A stretch of DNA of 35,905 bases from an uncultured Planctomycetaceae bacterium (GTDB lineage: Bacteria; Planctomycetota; Planctomycetia; Pirellulales; Pirellulaceae), in contig CAIPEB010000243.1 of the NCBI GenBank assembly GCA_903863885.1, positions 1-35,905 of the forward strand, given 5' to 3'. Positions 14,241 to 23,400 of the stretch are shown here, piece after piece (position 1 is the stretch's first letter; each line of letters opens with the position of its first letter). Under the pieces are notes generated by a model. It saw only the letters and a list, made by a program, of their open reading frames with translations, did not search any database and was not told the DNA's origin. Both the position numbers and the translations under genes were made by a program.

Positions 14241-17200
14241 TCAAGGAATCGCGGGCTTCCCCCCGGTTCGCGAGGGGACGAGCGTTTGCGCCAGTCGAAA
14301 GCCGAGAATACTGTATCGCGTCTCCGAAGGAACAAAGGACGGCATCGCCGATCGAAGAAACTTCGGCGTGGAGCGGTAGTCCCCGCCGCGAATCGCCTGA
14401 CTGTCCGTCGCAGCGCCCGCTTCGAAGTTGTGGCACCACTCGCCGACATTGCCGTACACGTCGAACAAGCCCCAGGGGTTCGGTTTGAGTTGGCCGACCG
14501 GCCGCGTTCGCTCCTTGGCATTCGCAGAGTACCACGCGTACGCGTCCAGCAGCGAGACATCATTGCCGAAGAACCGGCTGGTCTGGGAACTCGCCCGGAC
14601 GGCATACTCCCATTCAGCATCGGTCGGCAGACGGTAGCCTTTTCTGGCGAGATAGTCCTCAGGCAATTTCATTCCCGGGCCAATCTGGTCGAGCGGCGGG
14701 TAGCACATGTCGTCCTCGGAAATGCCCGGTTCCCGCTCGCTTAACCATCGGCAGTACTTCACTGCGTCGTACCAGGAGACCATGTTGATCGGGCAGTCGG
14801 CCTCGGGACTGATTGCGTGGTCGTAGGCGAATTCCGGTTGAAAGCGGAGGAACTGCCCGACCGTCACCTCATGGGCGCCGACTGCGAATCCGTGATCGAT
14901 CGACACTTCGCGCCGGGTCTCGTTCTTGTCTCGCCCGACTTCGTAGTCTGCGGAGCCCATCGTGAAAGTGGCCGGGGCGTCGATGACCACCATCGTTTGT
15001 GATTGTCCATTGACGAACCAGGTCCGGTTGTCCGGCGCCTTGCCGGCGAGTTTGGCTGTCACACTCTCAAGTTGCCTGCTCTTCCAACGTCTCAGCAGCC
15101 ACTCTGCCGCAGCATGAACGGCCGCGTCCGGGTCGGATTCGTAGGCCTTCAGGAGCCGCGCCGTGATGACGCTTCGCTGGTCCTCGGACAAGCGGCAGAA
15201 GTCAAGTCCCAGGATGATCGCCTGACGGACCGCCGGGTCTTTCTCTTCGTCGAACCGGGCCAGAGCGTCCTCCCAGGCGATTCCGGCCGGATAGATGCGT
15301 TGGATCAGCAGCGTGCGCAGACGCGGATCGCCCGTTTGCTTCAGCAGCGGCCAGAAGTTCATCCCGCCCTGCAGGCGGAGGATTGTCTCGGCGGCATTGG
15401 CTTGGCGCTGAAGTCGGGTTTCGTGCTCCGGCGACGGTGTCAAGGGCACGGGATCCCTGAGCGACTCCGCCATGATCGTGGCGATACGCGGACCACGGGC
15501 ATTGGCCACGGGATAGAGGATCGAGAACTGCGTGGCGTCGGCATCCATAAGAAGTCGCGCCAGCAAGTCGTCAGGGAGCAGCGACTCGTCGGCAGCGCCG
15601 TAGTTGGCGATGATGCTGGCGGCCAGCAGCCTATCCTGATTTGTTGCGTTCGGATCACGGAATGTATCCAGCAAGGGCTGCACCAAACGGTCCTGCACCG
15701 GTCGCAGGGCCTCGACCCAGGGATTCGCCACGAGCGGGTCTTGTTTGACCAGCGCGGATGTGACGCGGCCTGCGAACGGTTGCCAGTTCTCGCTCGCAGG
15801 ATCGTAGGCCGCCAGCGCCGAAGCCGCGCAGAGAACCTCTTTCGCGGTCAAGTCGGACTTCTGCGTTTCCTTCCACAGGATGGGCAGCAGTTCGAGACTC
15901 CTGCGTTTCAACTCCTCGCGAATCACGAGGTGTTCCTCAACGCCGGCCGCAAGCAGTCGCTCCGTCAGGAAGGCAAGTTCGCCGTCGCCGAGCCGGGCGA
16001 GCGCCAGATTGCCTCGGGTGCGTTGGCCGATCGTCGCCGGCGATCCGGTTGCGACACTCGCGACGTTGCTTCGCCACAGCTCCGGGTGTTGGTCTAATTG
16101 ATCCAAGAGCGGCGCCAGGTGCTGCATGTCCACATTCCAGAGTTGATCGACAAGGTTGGCGAAGTGTCGAACCTGTGTCCTCCGCTCTGCGGCATCGCGC
16201 AGCATGGTTGCCGAAACGACTAAGACTGCCAGCAACACGATGACGGTTCCGACGCGCGCGAGATGGTGCTTGGTGGCCACACGCATCATTCGCCGCTGTG
16301 CCTGCGACCAGTCGCGAGTCCGCGTGAAGAGTCGAATGCTCAGCCATTCCCCCAGGGACGGCAGTTGCTTGTGTTCCGGCTTGTTGGTCCACAAGATCGT
16401 CCGTTCCGTGAGGCGAATCTCGGCGCGTCCGCGTCGGCTTTGCCTCTGTTCCCGCGATAACCACTCGCGCATCGCGGGAATGAGATAGTCGTGCGTCAGT
16501 TCGTAATAGTCGTGGCCGGACGGTGTCGCAGAAACGGAGCCGTCCGACGGAGTCCCGATCGGGTCGGCCGGAGTGATCAGACGCAGTTCGCTGTCCAGGA
16601 TGCGGATCAGTTCGTCAAAGTCCTTTTTCCGGTCTGTATAACGCGACGCCTCCAGCAGTTCGGCATAGGATTTCCTGTTCCCCTTGATATCAACGCCCGT
16701 CGCTGGCAACAGGGTCTTCAGGACGCCCTGCGCGGCGGCGGCGTGCATGCGGAACCTGGGGTTGGCACTGGAAGAACTGAACGCTTCGTCCAAGAATGTG
16801 ACGCCGATGCCTTCCGTACCTCCGGCGGCCTTCAAGGCGGCCGGCGTCCACGGTTTGTCCTTCACCATGTCGGCGAACAAAGCGAGACGAACGCTGACCA
16901 CCCGACCGTTGGACGCGAGGGCCTCGACGGAGCGATCGAGAAACGCGTCGTGATCGTGAGTCAATTCGGCGGCGTCTTCCGGCAATGCTGCGTAGGCCTG
17001 GCCGAACAGGGTCAGCACCTTCTTGGCATGCCTCAAATCAAACCGGTCGACGGCGGCTACGTTGTGACTCTGGACGAGTTCGATCTCCAACGCATGGAGG
17101 AACCGCGTCGCTGCCATCCAGAAATCGTCCCGCACCATGATCAGGCACTGAAGGTGTCCGCCGTCGCACTGCCGCAGTGCCTGGAGCAGTTGCGATTCCT

Positions 17201-18641
17201 CTTGTCGCTCGGTCGCGTGCAGCCATTGCTCGAACTGATCGAGAATGATCAGGATCTTGCGGCCTGAAGCCAGCCAGGCTCCTTCGCGGAGACTTGCACA
17301 GAGCTCATGGAGGGCCAGATCTTTGGGGATTTCAGGATGCCGTTTGCGGAGTTCCTTCAGAAGACGCAGTTCCGTCTCCTGGGAAGTTGCCTCCACGTAG
17401 ATCGCTTCGACTCGATTACTCAGGTGCGTCAGGAGACCGGCTTTGACGAAGGATGATTTTCCGCTGCCGCTCGGGCCGTAGATCAGGCCGACAGGGAAAG
17501 TGCGGTCGGGATCGGTCTGTTCTATCCGCGTCTTCCAGAAGCGGATGCTGTCGGGGAGTCCGTGGCGGTCGCGCGGGCCGGGCAATAACTGCAGGTAGAA
17601 GTCGGCGTCCTCGTTATCAAACGAGCGCAAGCCCTTGGGCACGACCGCCGCAACTCGCTCGGCGTGGCTTTCCGCCGGGGCCCTTGTCTCGGAAAGCCAC
17701 TGACGCAGGTCGTCGGCCAGGTCGCTCGCCGTCGTGTAGCGTTCCGTCATTCGCTTCGCCAGGCACTTCAGGCAAATCCGCTCGAGTTCGGCCGGGATTT
17801 GGGGATTCAATTGACGGAGCGGTTGTGCGTTGCTGAAGAGGATCTGGTCGTACAATGCCGCCTCGTCGTCCGCTGCGAAAGGCCGTCGTCCGACCATGAG
17901 TTCGTAGAAGATGACGCCAAGACCCCAGATGTCGCAGCGGCCGTCCAGGCGGTGCGACTCTCCGCGGACTTGCTCCGGGGACATGTAGTGCGGAGTGCCG
18001 GCGCGCTCGCCCTGGTGACGCCGTCGCACGCTCTCGTGAATCGCCAAGCCAAAATCCGTGATGTAGGCGCGGCCTTCGCTGTCCAGGAGGATATTTCCCG
18101 GCTTGACGTCCCGGTGAATGAACCCTTGCTGATGGGCATGGCCGAGAGCTCCCGCCACAGTGGCCACAAGTTCGGCGGCCTCGGCAAACGACGGCCGCTC
18201 CCGCTTGATTCGCGCCGCTAAGTCGCCCCCCTCCAAATACTTGGAAACGATATAACAGGGAATCTCGTCGGTGCTGCCCACGTCGTGGACGGATACGACG
18301 CGCGGATGATCGAGATTGGCGGCGGCCCGGGCTTCGCGAAGGTAGGACCTGGCGTCATCCGGTTCCAATGTGCGGTAGGCGACTTTGATGGCAACGGGGC
18401 GCTCGAGTTGGTCGTCGTGCGCCAGATAGACAACTCCAAATCCCCCCCGCCCCAAGACCCTTTCGACGCGGTAGCGGCCGATTTGTTGGGGATGATCGCC
18501 GTTGGGTTCCTGGGGATCGCTTTGCCAGGCCTGAGTTTGGGCGGAATATCTCGATGGATCCAAGGGTCTTGGACCTCCATTCGTTCGGTCCAAACGTTCC
18601 GAAAACCAACTTGGGTGTACCGGCCCACCGGTTTTCGCCAT
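14241..18641 (-). CDS. Ser/Thr kinase - STAND NTPase - TM - HEAT-like - FGE-like giant protein
   Basis: A 1466-residue signalling protein. Residues 55-315 are a Hanks-type kinase with an intact core: LGRGGFGVVY, VAIK, HRDVKPGN and DFG. Residues 350-720 are a STAND-type NTPase (nSTAND1-like) with Walker A GPSGSGKS (389-396) and Walker B ILIILDQFE (about 463-471). A single transmembrane helix lies at about 797-813, followed by an alpha-helical HEAT-like region (about 840-1200). Residues 1211-1455 are a formylglycine-generating-enzyme/SUMF1 fold (GYRLPTDAEWEYA, GNVGEWCHN, IRGGDY, GFRLA). The catalytic cysteine pair of true FGEs is missing from the C-terminal segment, so this domain is probably a binding module. 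The kinase and STAND parts face the cytoplasm if the helix is inserted in the usual way. The ATG at 18641 is tentative: a TTG at 18671 is in frame and neither has a good ribosome-binding site. It is the first gene of a four-gene minus-strand set. Confidence 0.85.
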   Translation of the reverse strand: MAKTGGPVHPSWFSERLDRTNGGPRPLDPSRYSAQTQAWQSDPQEPNGDHPQQIGRYRVERVLGRGGFGVVYLAHDDQLERPVAIKVAYRTLEPDDARSYLREARAAANLDHPRVVSVHDVGSTDEIPCYIVSKYLEGGDLAARIKRERPSFAEAAELVATVAGALGHAHQQGFIHRDVKPGNILLDSEGRAYITDFGLAIHESVRRRHQGERAGTPHYMSPEQVRGESHRLDGRCDIWGLGVIFYELMVGRRPFAADDEAALYDQILFSNAQPLRQLNPQIPAELERICLKCLAKRMTERYTTASDLADDLRQWLSETRAPAESHAERVAAVVPKGLRSFDNEDADFYLQLLPGPRDRHGLPDSIRFWKTRIEQTDPDRTFPVGLIYGPSGSGKSSFVKAGLLTHLSNRVEAIYVEATSQETELRLLKELRKRHPEIPKDLALHELCASLREGAWLASGRKILIILDQFEQWLHATERQEESQLLQALRQCDGGHLQCLIMVRDDFWMAATRFLHALEIELVQSHNVAAVDRFDLRHAKKVLTLFGQAYAALPEDAAELTHDHDAFLDRSVEALASNGRVVSVRLALFADMVKDKPWTPAALKAAGGTEGIGVTFLDEAFSSSSANPRFRMHAAAAQGVLKTLLPATGVDIKGNRKSYAELLEASRYTDRKKDFDELIRILDSELRLITPADPIGTPSDGSVSATPSGHDYYELTHDYLIPAMREWLSREQRQSRRGRAEIRLTERTILWTNKPEHKQLPSLGEWLSIRLFTRTRDWSQAQRRMMRVATKHHLARVGTVIVLLAVLVVSATMLRDAAERRTQVRHFANLVDQLWNVDMQHLAPLLDQLDQHPELWRSNVASVATGSPATIGQRTRGNLALARLGDGELAFLTERLLAAGVEEHLVIREELKRRSLELLPILWKETQKSDLTAKEVLCAASALAAYDPASENWQPFAGRVTSALVKQDPLVANPWVEALRPVQDRLVQPLLDTFRDPNATNQDRLLAASIIANYGAADESLLPDDLLARLLMDADATQFSILYPVANARGPRIATIMAESLRDPVPLTPSPEHETRLQRQANAAETILRLQGGMNFWPLLKQTGDPRLRTLLIQRIYPAGIAWEDALARFDEEKDPAVRQAIILGLDFCRLSEDQRSVITARLLKAYESDPDAAVHAAAEWLLRRWKSRQLESVTAKLAGKAPDNRTWFVNGQSQTMVVIDAPATFTMGSADYEVGRDKNETRREVSIDHGFAVGAHEVTVGQFLRFQPEFAYDHAISPEADCPINMVSWYDAVKYCRWLSEREPGISEDDMCYPPLDQIGPGMKLPEDYLARKGYRLPTDAEWEYAVRASSQTSRFFGNDVSLLDAYAWYSANAKERTRPVGQLKPNPWGLFDVYGNVGEWCHNFEAGAATDSQAIRGGDYRSTPKFLRSAMPSFVPSETRYSILGFRLAQTLVPSRTGGKPAIP

Positions 18642-19190
18642 GACCTTCGATGCGTCCACTTCCGCGGGCAATCGGGGTCGGACAGCGGCGATGGTGCGAC
18701 AATACTAGAGGCGGATCCGCAACAAAGCAATCAAAAAAAACGCCCGCGCAGGTGGCAAGCACCTCGGCGGCGGCGCTGGTCCCAAGCTGCTCGGCCGAGG
18801 TTGGTCCGATTGCCACGACCAGGTGCTGAACGAGGCCGCGGGCGAAGAGCCGGACGAAGACCTGGTCGTATACCTCGGCGTCACGGTCTGACGAGCCGAA
18901 CCGGACGCTGCACCTGACCGGATTCACTGAAACAGCTCAGTTTCCAGCTTTCCGTAATTGCTTTTCAGAGAAAGCGGATGGAGAAGTGCCGGGTTTCTCG
19001 GGTTTGTTAAGAGACTCAACCGATGAACGATAGGTAGGGCCGCGATTCGGACGGACCATCGATTGCACCCGAGTGGCGGGCCGGGGCGGACTCAACAACA
19101 ATCCAATTGGCCGTTGCCGGTTGAATCGCGTCGTAACGCAGGCGCTTTCCCGGCGGGACAATCACACTGTTCGGCGACTGAGACTTGCCA
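18642..19190. other. intergenic region with a short coding-like remnant
   Basis: Divergent spacer between the kinase-STAND gene (minus) and the membrane-protein gene (plus). An A8 run is at 18733-18740. From 18709 to 18891 a plus-strand frame stays open for 60 codons and ends in EEPDEDLVVYLGVTV; about four fifths of its third positions are G or C, as in real genes here. It has no ATG or GTG start and is preceded by an in-frame stop, so it may be the end of a decayed gene. No promoter was recognised. Confidence 0.3.
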
Positions 19191-20192
19191 ATGAAACGTT
19201 TCCTTGGGCGTTTGGCGGTGGCGTTGTGCAGCGGCTGCATTATCGCGTATTACGGTGAGTTTGTTTTCTGGGCTACGCCCGATCGTGAAGGGATGAACCT
19301 GGGCGGCATTATCGCGGTCTGGCTGCTGTATTCGATAATGGCCTACCCCTTCCTCTGTGTGGTCAGCTACTTCAAGGTACGCGATCCTTGGGCCATATTC
19401 CTCGCAGGCGCGTTTTACGGATGGTTCGAGGAGGGCATCGTCGTCCAGACGACGTACGGCACACCTGACACCCCATTCCCGATGTCCATCTCGTTCACGG
19501 CACTCGCATGGCACGCGCCTATCGGTGTATTCGTCGGCTGGTATCTGGTGCGCCGTGTCTTGTCGCAAAACAAGCATCTCACGACTGTCGCGCTTGCCTG
19601 CGGCATCGGCCTCTTCTACGGCCTCTGGGGAATCTTCTGGTGGAACGAACCGCCGCAGCCCATGAAGGAGCTGCTGGAGACGGGCCGGAAGGACATATTG
19701 TTCGTCCATTTTGCTCTTTTCGCCTTCGGGACGACTGCACTCCTGGTGCTCGCACATTGGTTCTACCAGCGTCTGCGCCCCACCGAGTTCAGCCCCTCAC
19801 GAATCGAGATGTGGACTGTCGGTGTGCTCGTACTTCTCTACTACGCGTTCGTTACTGTGCCCGCCGCACCAAGAGCACTCTGGGTTCTCCCGCCGCTGAT
19901 GGGTGTGACATTCTGGGCACTTCGCAATAACCGGCGGGCCGAAGTGCGGTGCAATGCCATCGTGGCGTTTCCCGAGAGAGTAAAGTCGCTCAACTACCTG
20001 CTTCTCTTCAACATACCGCTGGTTGCCGGCGCCATCTACTTTCTCGCGTTGGCCAACGACCTGCGTCTGCCCACCAACTTGGTCTTCTACTACGTTGCCA
20101 CGCCCCTCGGCGCGATTGTCTGGCTCATCAGCGTCGTGGTTTGCGGCCGGCGAGGCCGAATTCAGCAATCGTCAGGGAGCCGGCTCGAGTGA
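19191..20192 (+). CDS. polytopic integral membrane protein, function unknown
   Basis: A 333-residue protein that is almost entirely membrane-embedded, with about 9 hydrophobic helices and short loops, and a C-terminus of basic residues (CGRRGRIQQ). I recognise no catalytic motif. Loops contain FYGWFEEGIVVQTTYGTP and WGIFWWNEPPQPMKE, rich in aromatic and acidic residues, which could line an intramembrane active site or transport path; this is speculation. The ATG at 19191 is chosen over an in-frame TTG at 19185; the upstream ribosome-binding site is weak. It stands alone on the plus strand between two minus-strand sets, and its end converges with the peroxidase gene. Confidence 0.7.
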   Translation: MKRFLGRLAVALCSGCIIAYYGEFVFWATPDREGMNLGGIIAVWLLYSIMAYPFLCVVSYFKVRDPWAIFLAGAFYGWFEEGIVVQTTYGTPDTPFPMSISFTALAWHAPIGVFVGWYLVRRVLSQNKHLTTVALACGIGLFYGLWGIFWWNEPPQPMKELLETGRKDILFVHFALFAFGTTALLVLAHWFYQRLRPTEFSPSRIEMWTVGVLVLLYYAFVTVPAAPRALWVLPPLMGVTFWALRNNRRAEVRCNAIVAFPERVKSLNYLLLFNIPLVAGAIYFLALANDLRLPTNLVFYYVATPLGAIVWLISVVVCGRRGRIQQSSGSRLE

Positions 20193-20375
20193 CCTGAACG
20201 TTTCGGAACAAACCGAATGCAGCAGACACGGCCATCAGAAGGGCCGGATCGCGGCGGAATAGGCCCAGTCTCAGTTGTTCGCTATCCGTCCGCGTCTTGG
20301 ATGCCCGGCAAGGGCGTCCGTTTGAATGGGATATCGAACAGGGTCTTCCGCTTTGCGGGCTCACGGCAAACGAAG

Positions 20376-20409
20376 GTGGTCCGGGTGCCGCAATGGGCAC
20401 CCGGACCAC
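20376..20409 (-). terminator. strong hairpin terminator downstream of the peroxidase gene
   Basis: GTGGTCCGGGTGCC (20376-20389) and GGCACCCGGACCAC (20396-20409) form a perfect 14-bp GC-rich stem with a 6-nt loop. It starts 15 nt past the peroxidase stop. On the minus strand it is followed by a short T-containing stretch (CTTCGTTTG) rather than a long T-run. It may also serve the convergent membrane-protein gene. Confidence 0.65.
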
Positions 20410-20423
20410 GACGCGGGGACGGT

Positions 20424-23400
20424 CTACCAACTGCCGCCGCTTGTCTGGACCATATCCACGGCGGAACTCCAGGCGGTGTTGCGAACGCCGGCGGCCAAGG
20501 TGCTGTCCATCAGGCCACCCGGCTGAAGATCCTGGTGGTTGAGTCCGGCGATGTGGCCCAACTCGTGGGCGACCACCGACAACAAGTCAATCCGATCCAC
20601 CGCACGAGGATCGATCGCCTGTGAATTTCCAGCGGACGCGGCCGCTCCGAACTCTTCGTTGCGGTTGGGTGTGCTGTCCACAAACCAGCCGTATCCGGCG
20701 GCATTGGTATCGAGGTAGATCGTGTTACCCACAGCCATACCCAGATAGGCGCCGGGCATGTCGGTAACGACGAATTGCACCTGCCGCATGGAATTGAGAA
20801 GTTCCGGAGAAAGTCCTGCGCGGGCCCAGTCGGCGATCGCGGCCTGTGCCACGTTTTGAATAGCCGACTGGTTCAATTTCCCGCCTGCCGTCCCGGTGGG
20901 AACTCCGACGGACGCCGCCAGCAGCGGCGCTCCCAAATCAAAGCCCACGCTGTCGGTGGTGACCGTCGCGTTGGCGTTGATAATTCCGATCAGCGTCAAT
21001 TCGCCGCCCGCCATCTCTCCACCGCCGGCTTGGACCCAGCGCCAGAGGGCGGCGCTGTTGCCGTTGGTGTCGTTGATGACCAGCAGCGTGGCTTCGCCGT
21101 TGGTCGCGGTCAGGGCGAACTCGGCGTTGAATTCGGCGGCCACTGCGGTCGCACTTGTCAGATTCGCATTGGTCACCCCCTCGCTGTTGGTGCCGTCCAG
21201 GAACAGTGCCTCGGTCGTTCCGTCCAGATTGACCGCGACATTGTTGTTGTTGGTGCCGTCTCCCGTGACCCAGGATACGACTCCATCGGGCAGGGCGGTG
21301 CCATCGTCGAACAGCGCGAGCAGGGCCGGGCTGACGAATTCGACCCGATCGATCTGCCCGACTGTGCCTGTCGCATCGAAGTTGCTCACCGTGTCGCCAT
21401 CGCCGAATTCCGCCACCGCTCCCCATCGCACGCGATCGGGGACGTTGTCGTCGGCTGCGCCGGTATTCACCGAGTCGTTTCCGTCGCCGCCCGTTAGCAG
21501 GTCTCCGCCATCGCCGCCGTTCAGCGAGTTGGCCCCGGCAGTGCCGGTCAGGGTGTCGGCGCCGCTGCCGCCAGTGACGTTCTCGATGTTGGTGATCGTC
21601 GTGAAGCCGGAAGCGGTGCCTGTGCCCAGATTCACCGTGACGGCCGCGGTCGTGCCGGCATAGGTCAGCGTGTCGGTCCCGCCGTCCAGGTTGGCGGTGA
21701 CGGACTCCACGTCGACGAGCGTACCGCCTTCGAAGCTGATCAGTGCGGTTCCGTTGTAGATCACATCCAAGGTATCTGCAGCGGTCCCTCCGGTGATGTT
21801 CAGGACATCAGCGGTAGTCTGCGTTCCCCCATCCACCGCATCGGCACCGTTACCGATGGCGTAGGTGAAGGTGTCGTTGCCCGCTTCGCCGAACATCTGG
21901 TCGTTTCCGGTACCGCCCACCAGCGTGTCGTCTCCGTCGCGGGCCAGGATGATATCGTTACCCCCGCTTCCGCTGAGCGTGTTGTTGACGCCTGCCCCGT
22001 CCACGAGGATTTCATCCGAGTTGGTACCGAGCATCGTTCCGGTGTCGAGAACGACGGAAACGTTGGCTGTGGCGCCGCCGGCCGTGTAGCTGAACGAACC
22101 GTTGGCGGTGCCGGTATCCGATACCGTGATCGCCCCGGGGTTAAGTGCCAGGGATAGCGTGCCGAGACCGGCGGGAGCGCTGACGGCCGTGATGTCCAGG
22201 ACCGAGTCCGGATCGACATCGTTGGCCAGGAATGCTGATTCCGGCACCACAAAGTCGGTGTTCGGGGCGTTCAGCCGCAACCGGTCGGCCCCCAGGATCG
22301 CTGGATCATCGACCGCGATGACCGTGACGGCGGCCGTGGCCACTGTGCTGGTAGTCGCCCCGTCAAAGACGGTCGCCTGGATTGTACGCAGGGTTGTGTC
22401 CGGGTTCTGCGAACTGTTGGCAAAGCGGATTTGCGCAATCGCCGCCTGGTAGGCGGCACGGGTGGCATTGCCGCTCAGATTCAGCGTAATCGCGCCGGGA
22501 ACCGTCAGGTCGATGCTGGACGCAATTCCGCCGGGCAGAGCTCCGCTGACCGAAAGCACGTCGCCGGCCTTGGCGTTGGTCAGTTCGATCTTCGCCGACT
22601 GCATATTGGGACTACCGGATCCCGAAATCCCGGGCGCCGACGCGATAGCGACGGGCGCCCCGTCCTCGGTGTAGGTAGTCGCATAATCGTTGGACGCATC
22701 GTTCAAGGGAATCGAGAAAGCGATGTTGACGTTATCAATCTCCACGCGTTCCGTGGACGAGTTAACCGCCGACACCTCGAATCGCACGGTGGAATTCGGA
22801 CCGAAGGGTCCCGTCAGGGCGAGATTGCTTGCGCCCGTTCCGGAGGCACCGTTGATGGTCTGCACGGTCGTGAAGTTAACGCCGTCGGCGGCGAATTGCA
22901 CGAGAACGGTTTCTCCGGCATCAAATCCGACTTCCGCGTAGTTGAAGGACAACGTCGCAGACACCGCGCCGGTGAGATTGACGACGCGGTCGATCGAGGC
23001 GCCGTTAAAATTAGCGATCGCTCCGCCGTGGAACCGCATCTGGTTGGTGCCGGCGCCGGTGCCGGCGTCGATTCGAATCTGGCCGGCGGTCACGCCGCCG
23101 AAATCACCGGTTTCCGTCCAACTGGACGTCCAGGCGGTGGTCCCGTTGGAGTTGCTGAAACTGGGCGAGTCAAAATTGTCGAGGAAGTTGCCGACGGTGA
23201 AGGCCTGAAGATCCAGGTTGAGCGGCGTCGCAACGATCGAGATCGTCTGATCGGCGAACTTCGCGAACTCGACGTCGACGAGGACGTCGACGCCGTCAAA
23301 CGTCGCGTCTGCGGGATCGCGCAGGTCGGCGATGCGGATGGCCTGCTGGCCGTTCACCACGACGACGTCGACCTGATAGTCGGCCCGGTTGCCGCGGTAG

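Noticed and set aside
18733-18740. A8 run (T8 on the minus strand) as a terminator
   Set aside because: The nearest stem (AGGTG/CACCT) is short and about 10 nt away, and no minus-strand gene ends there.
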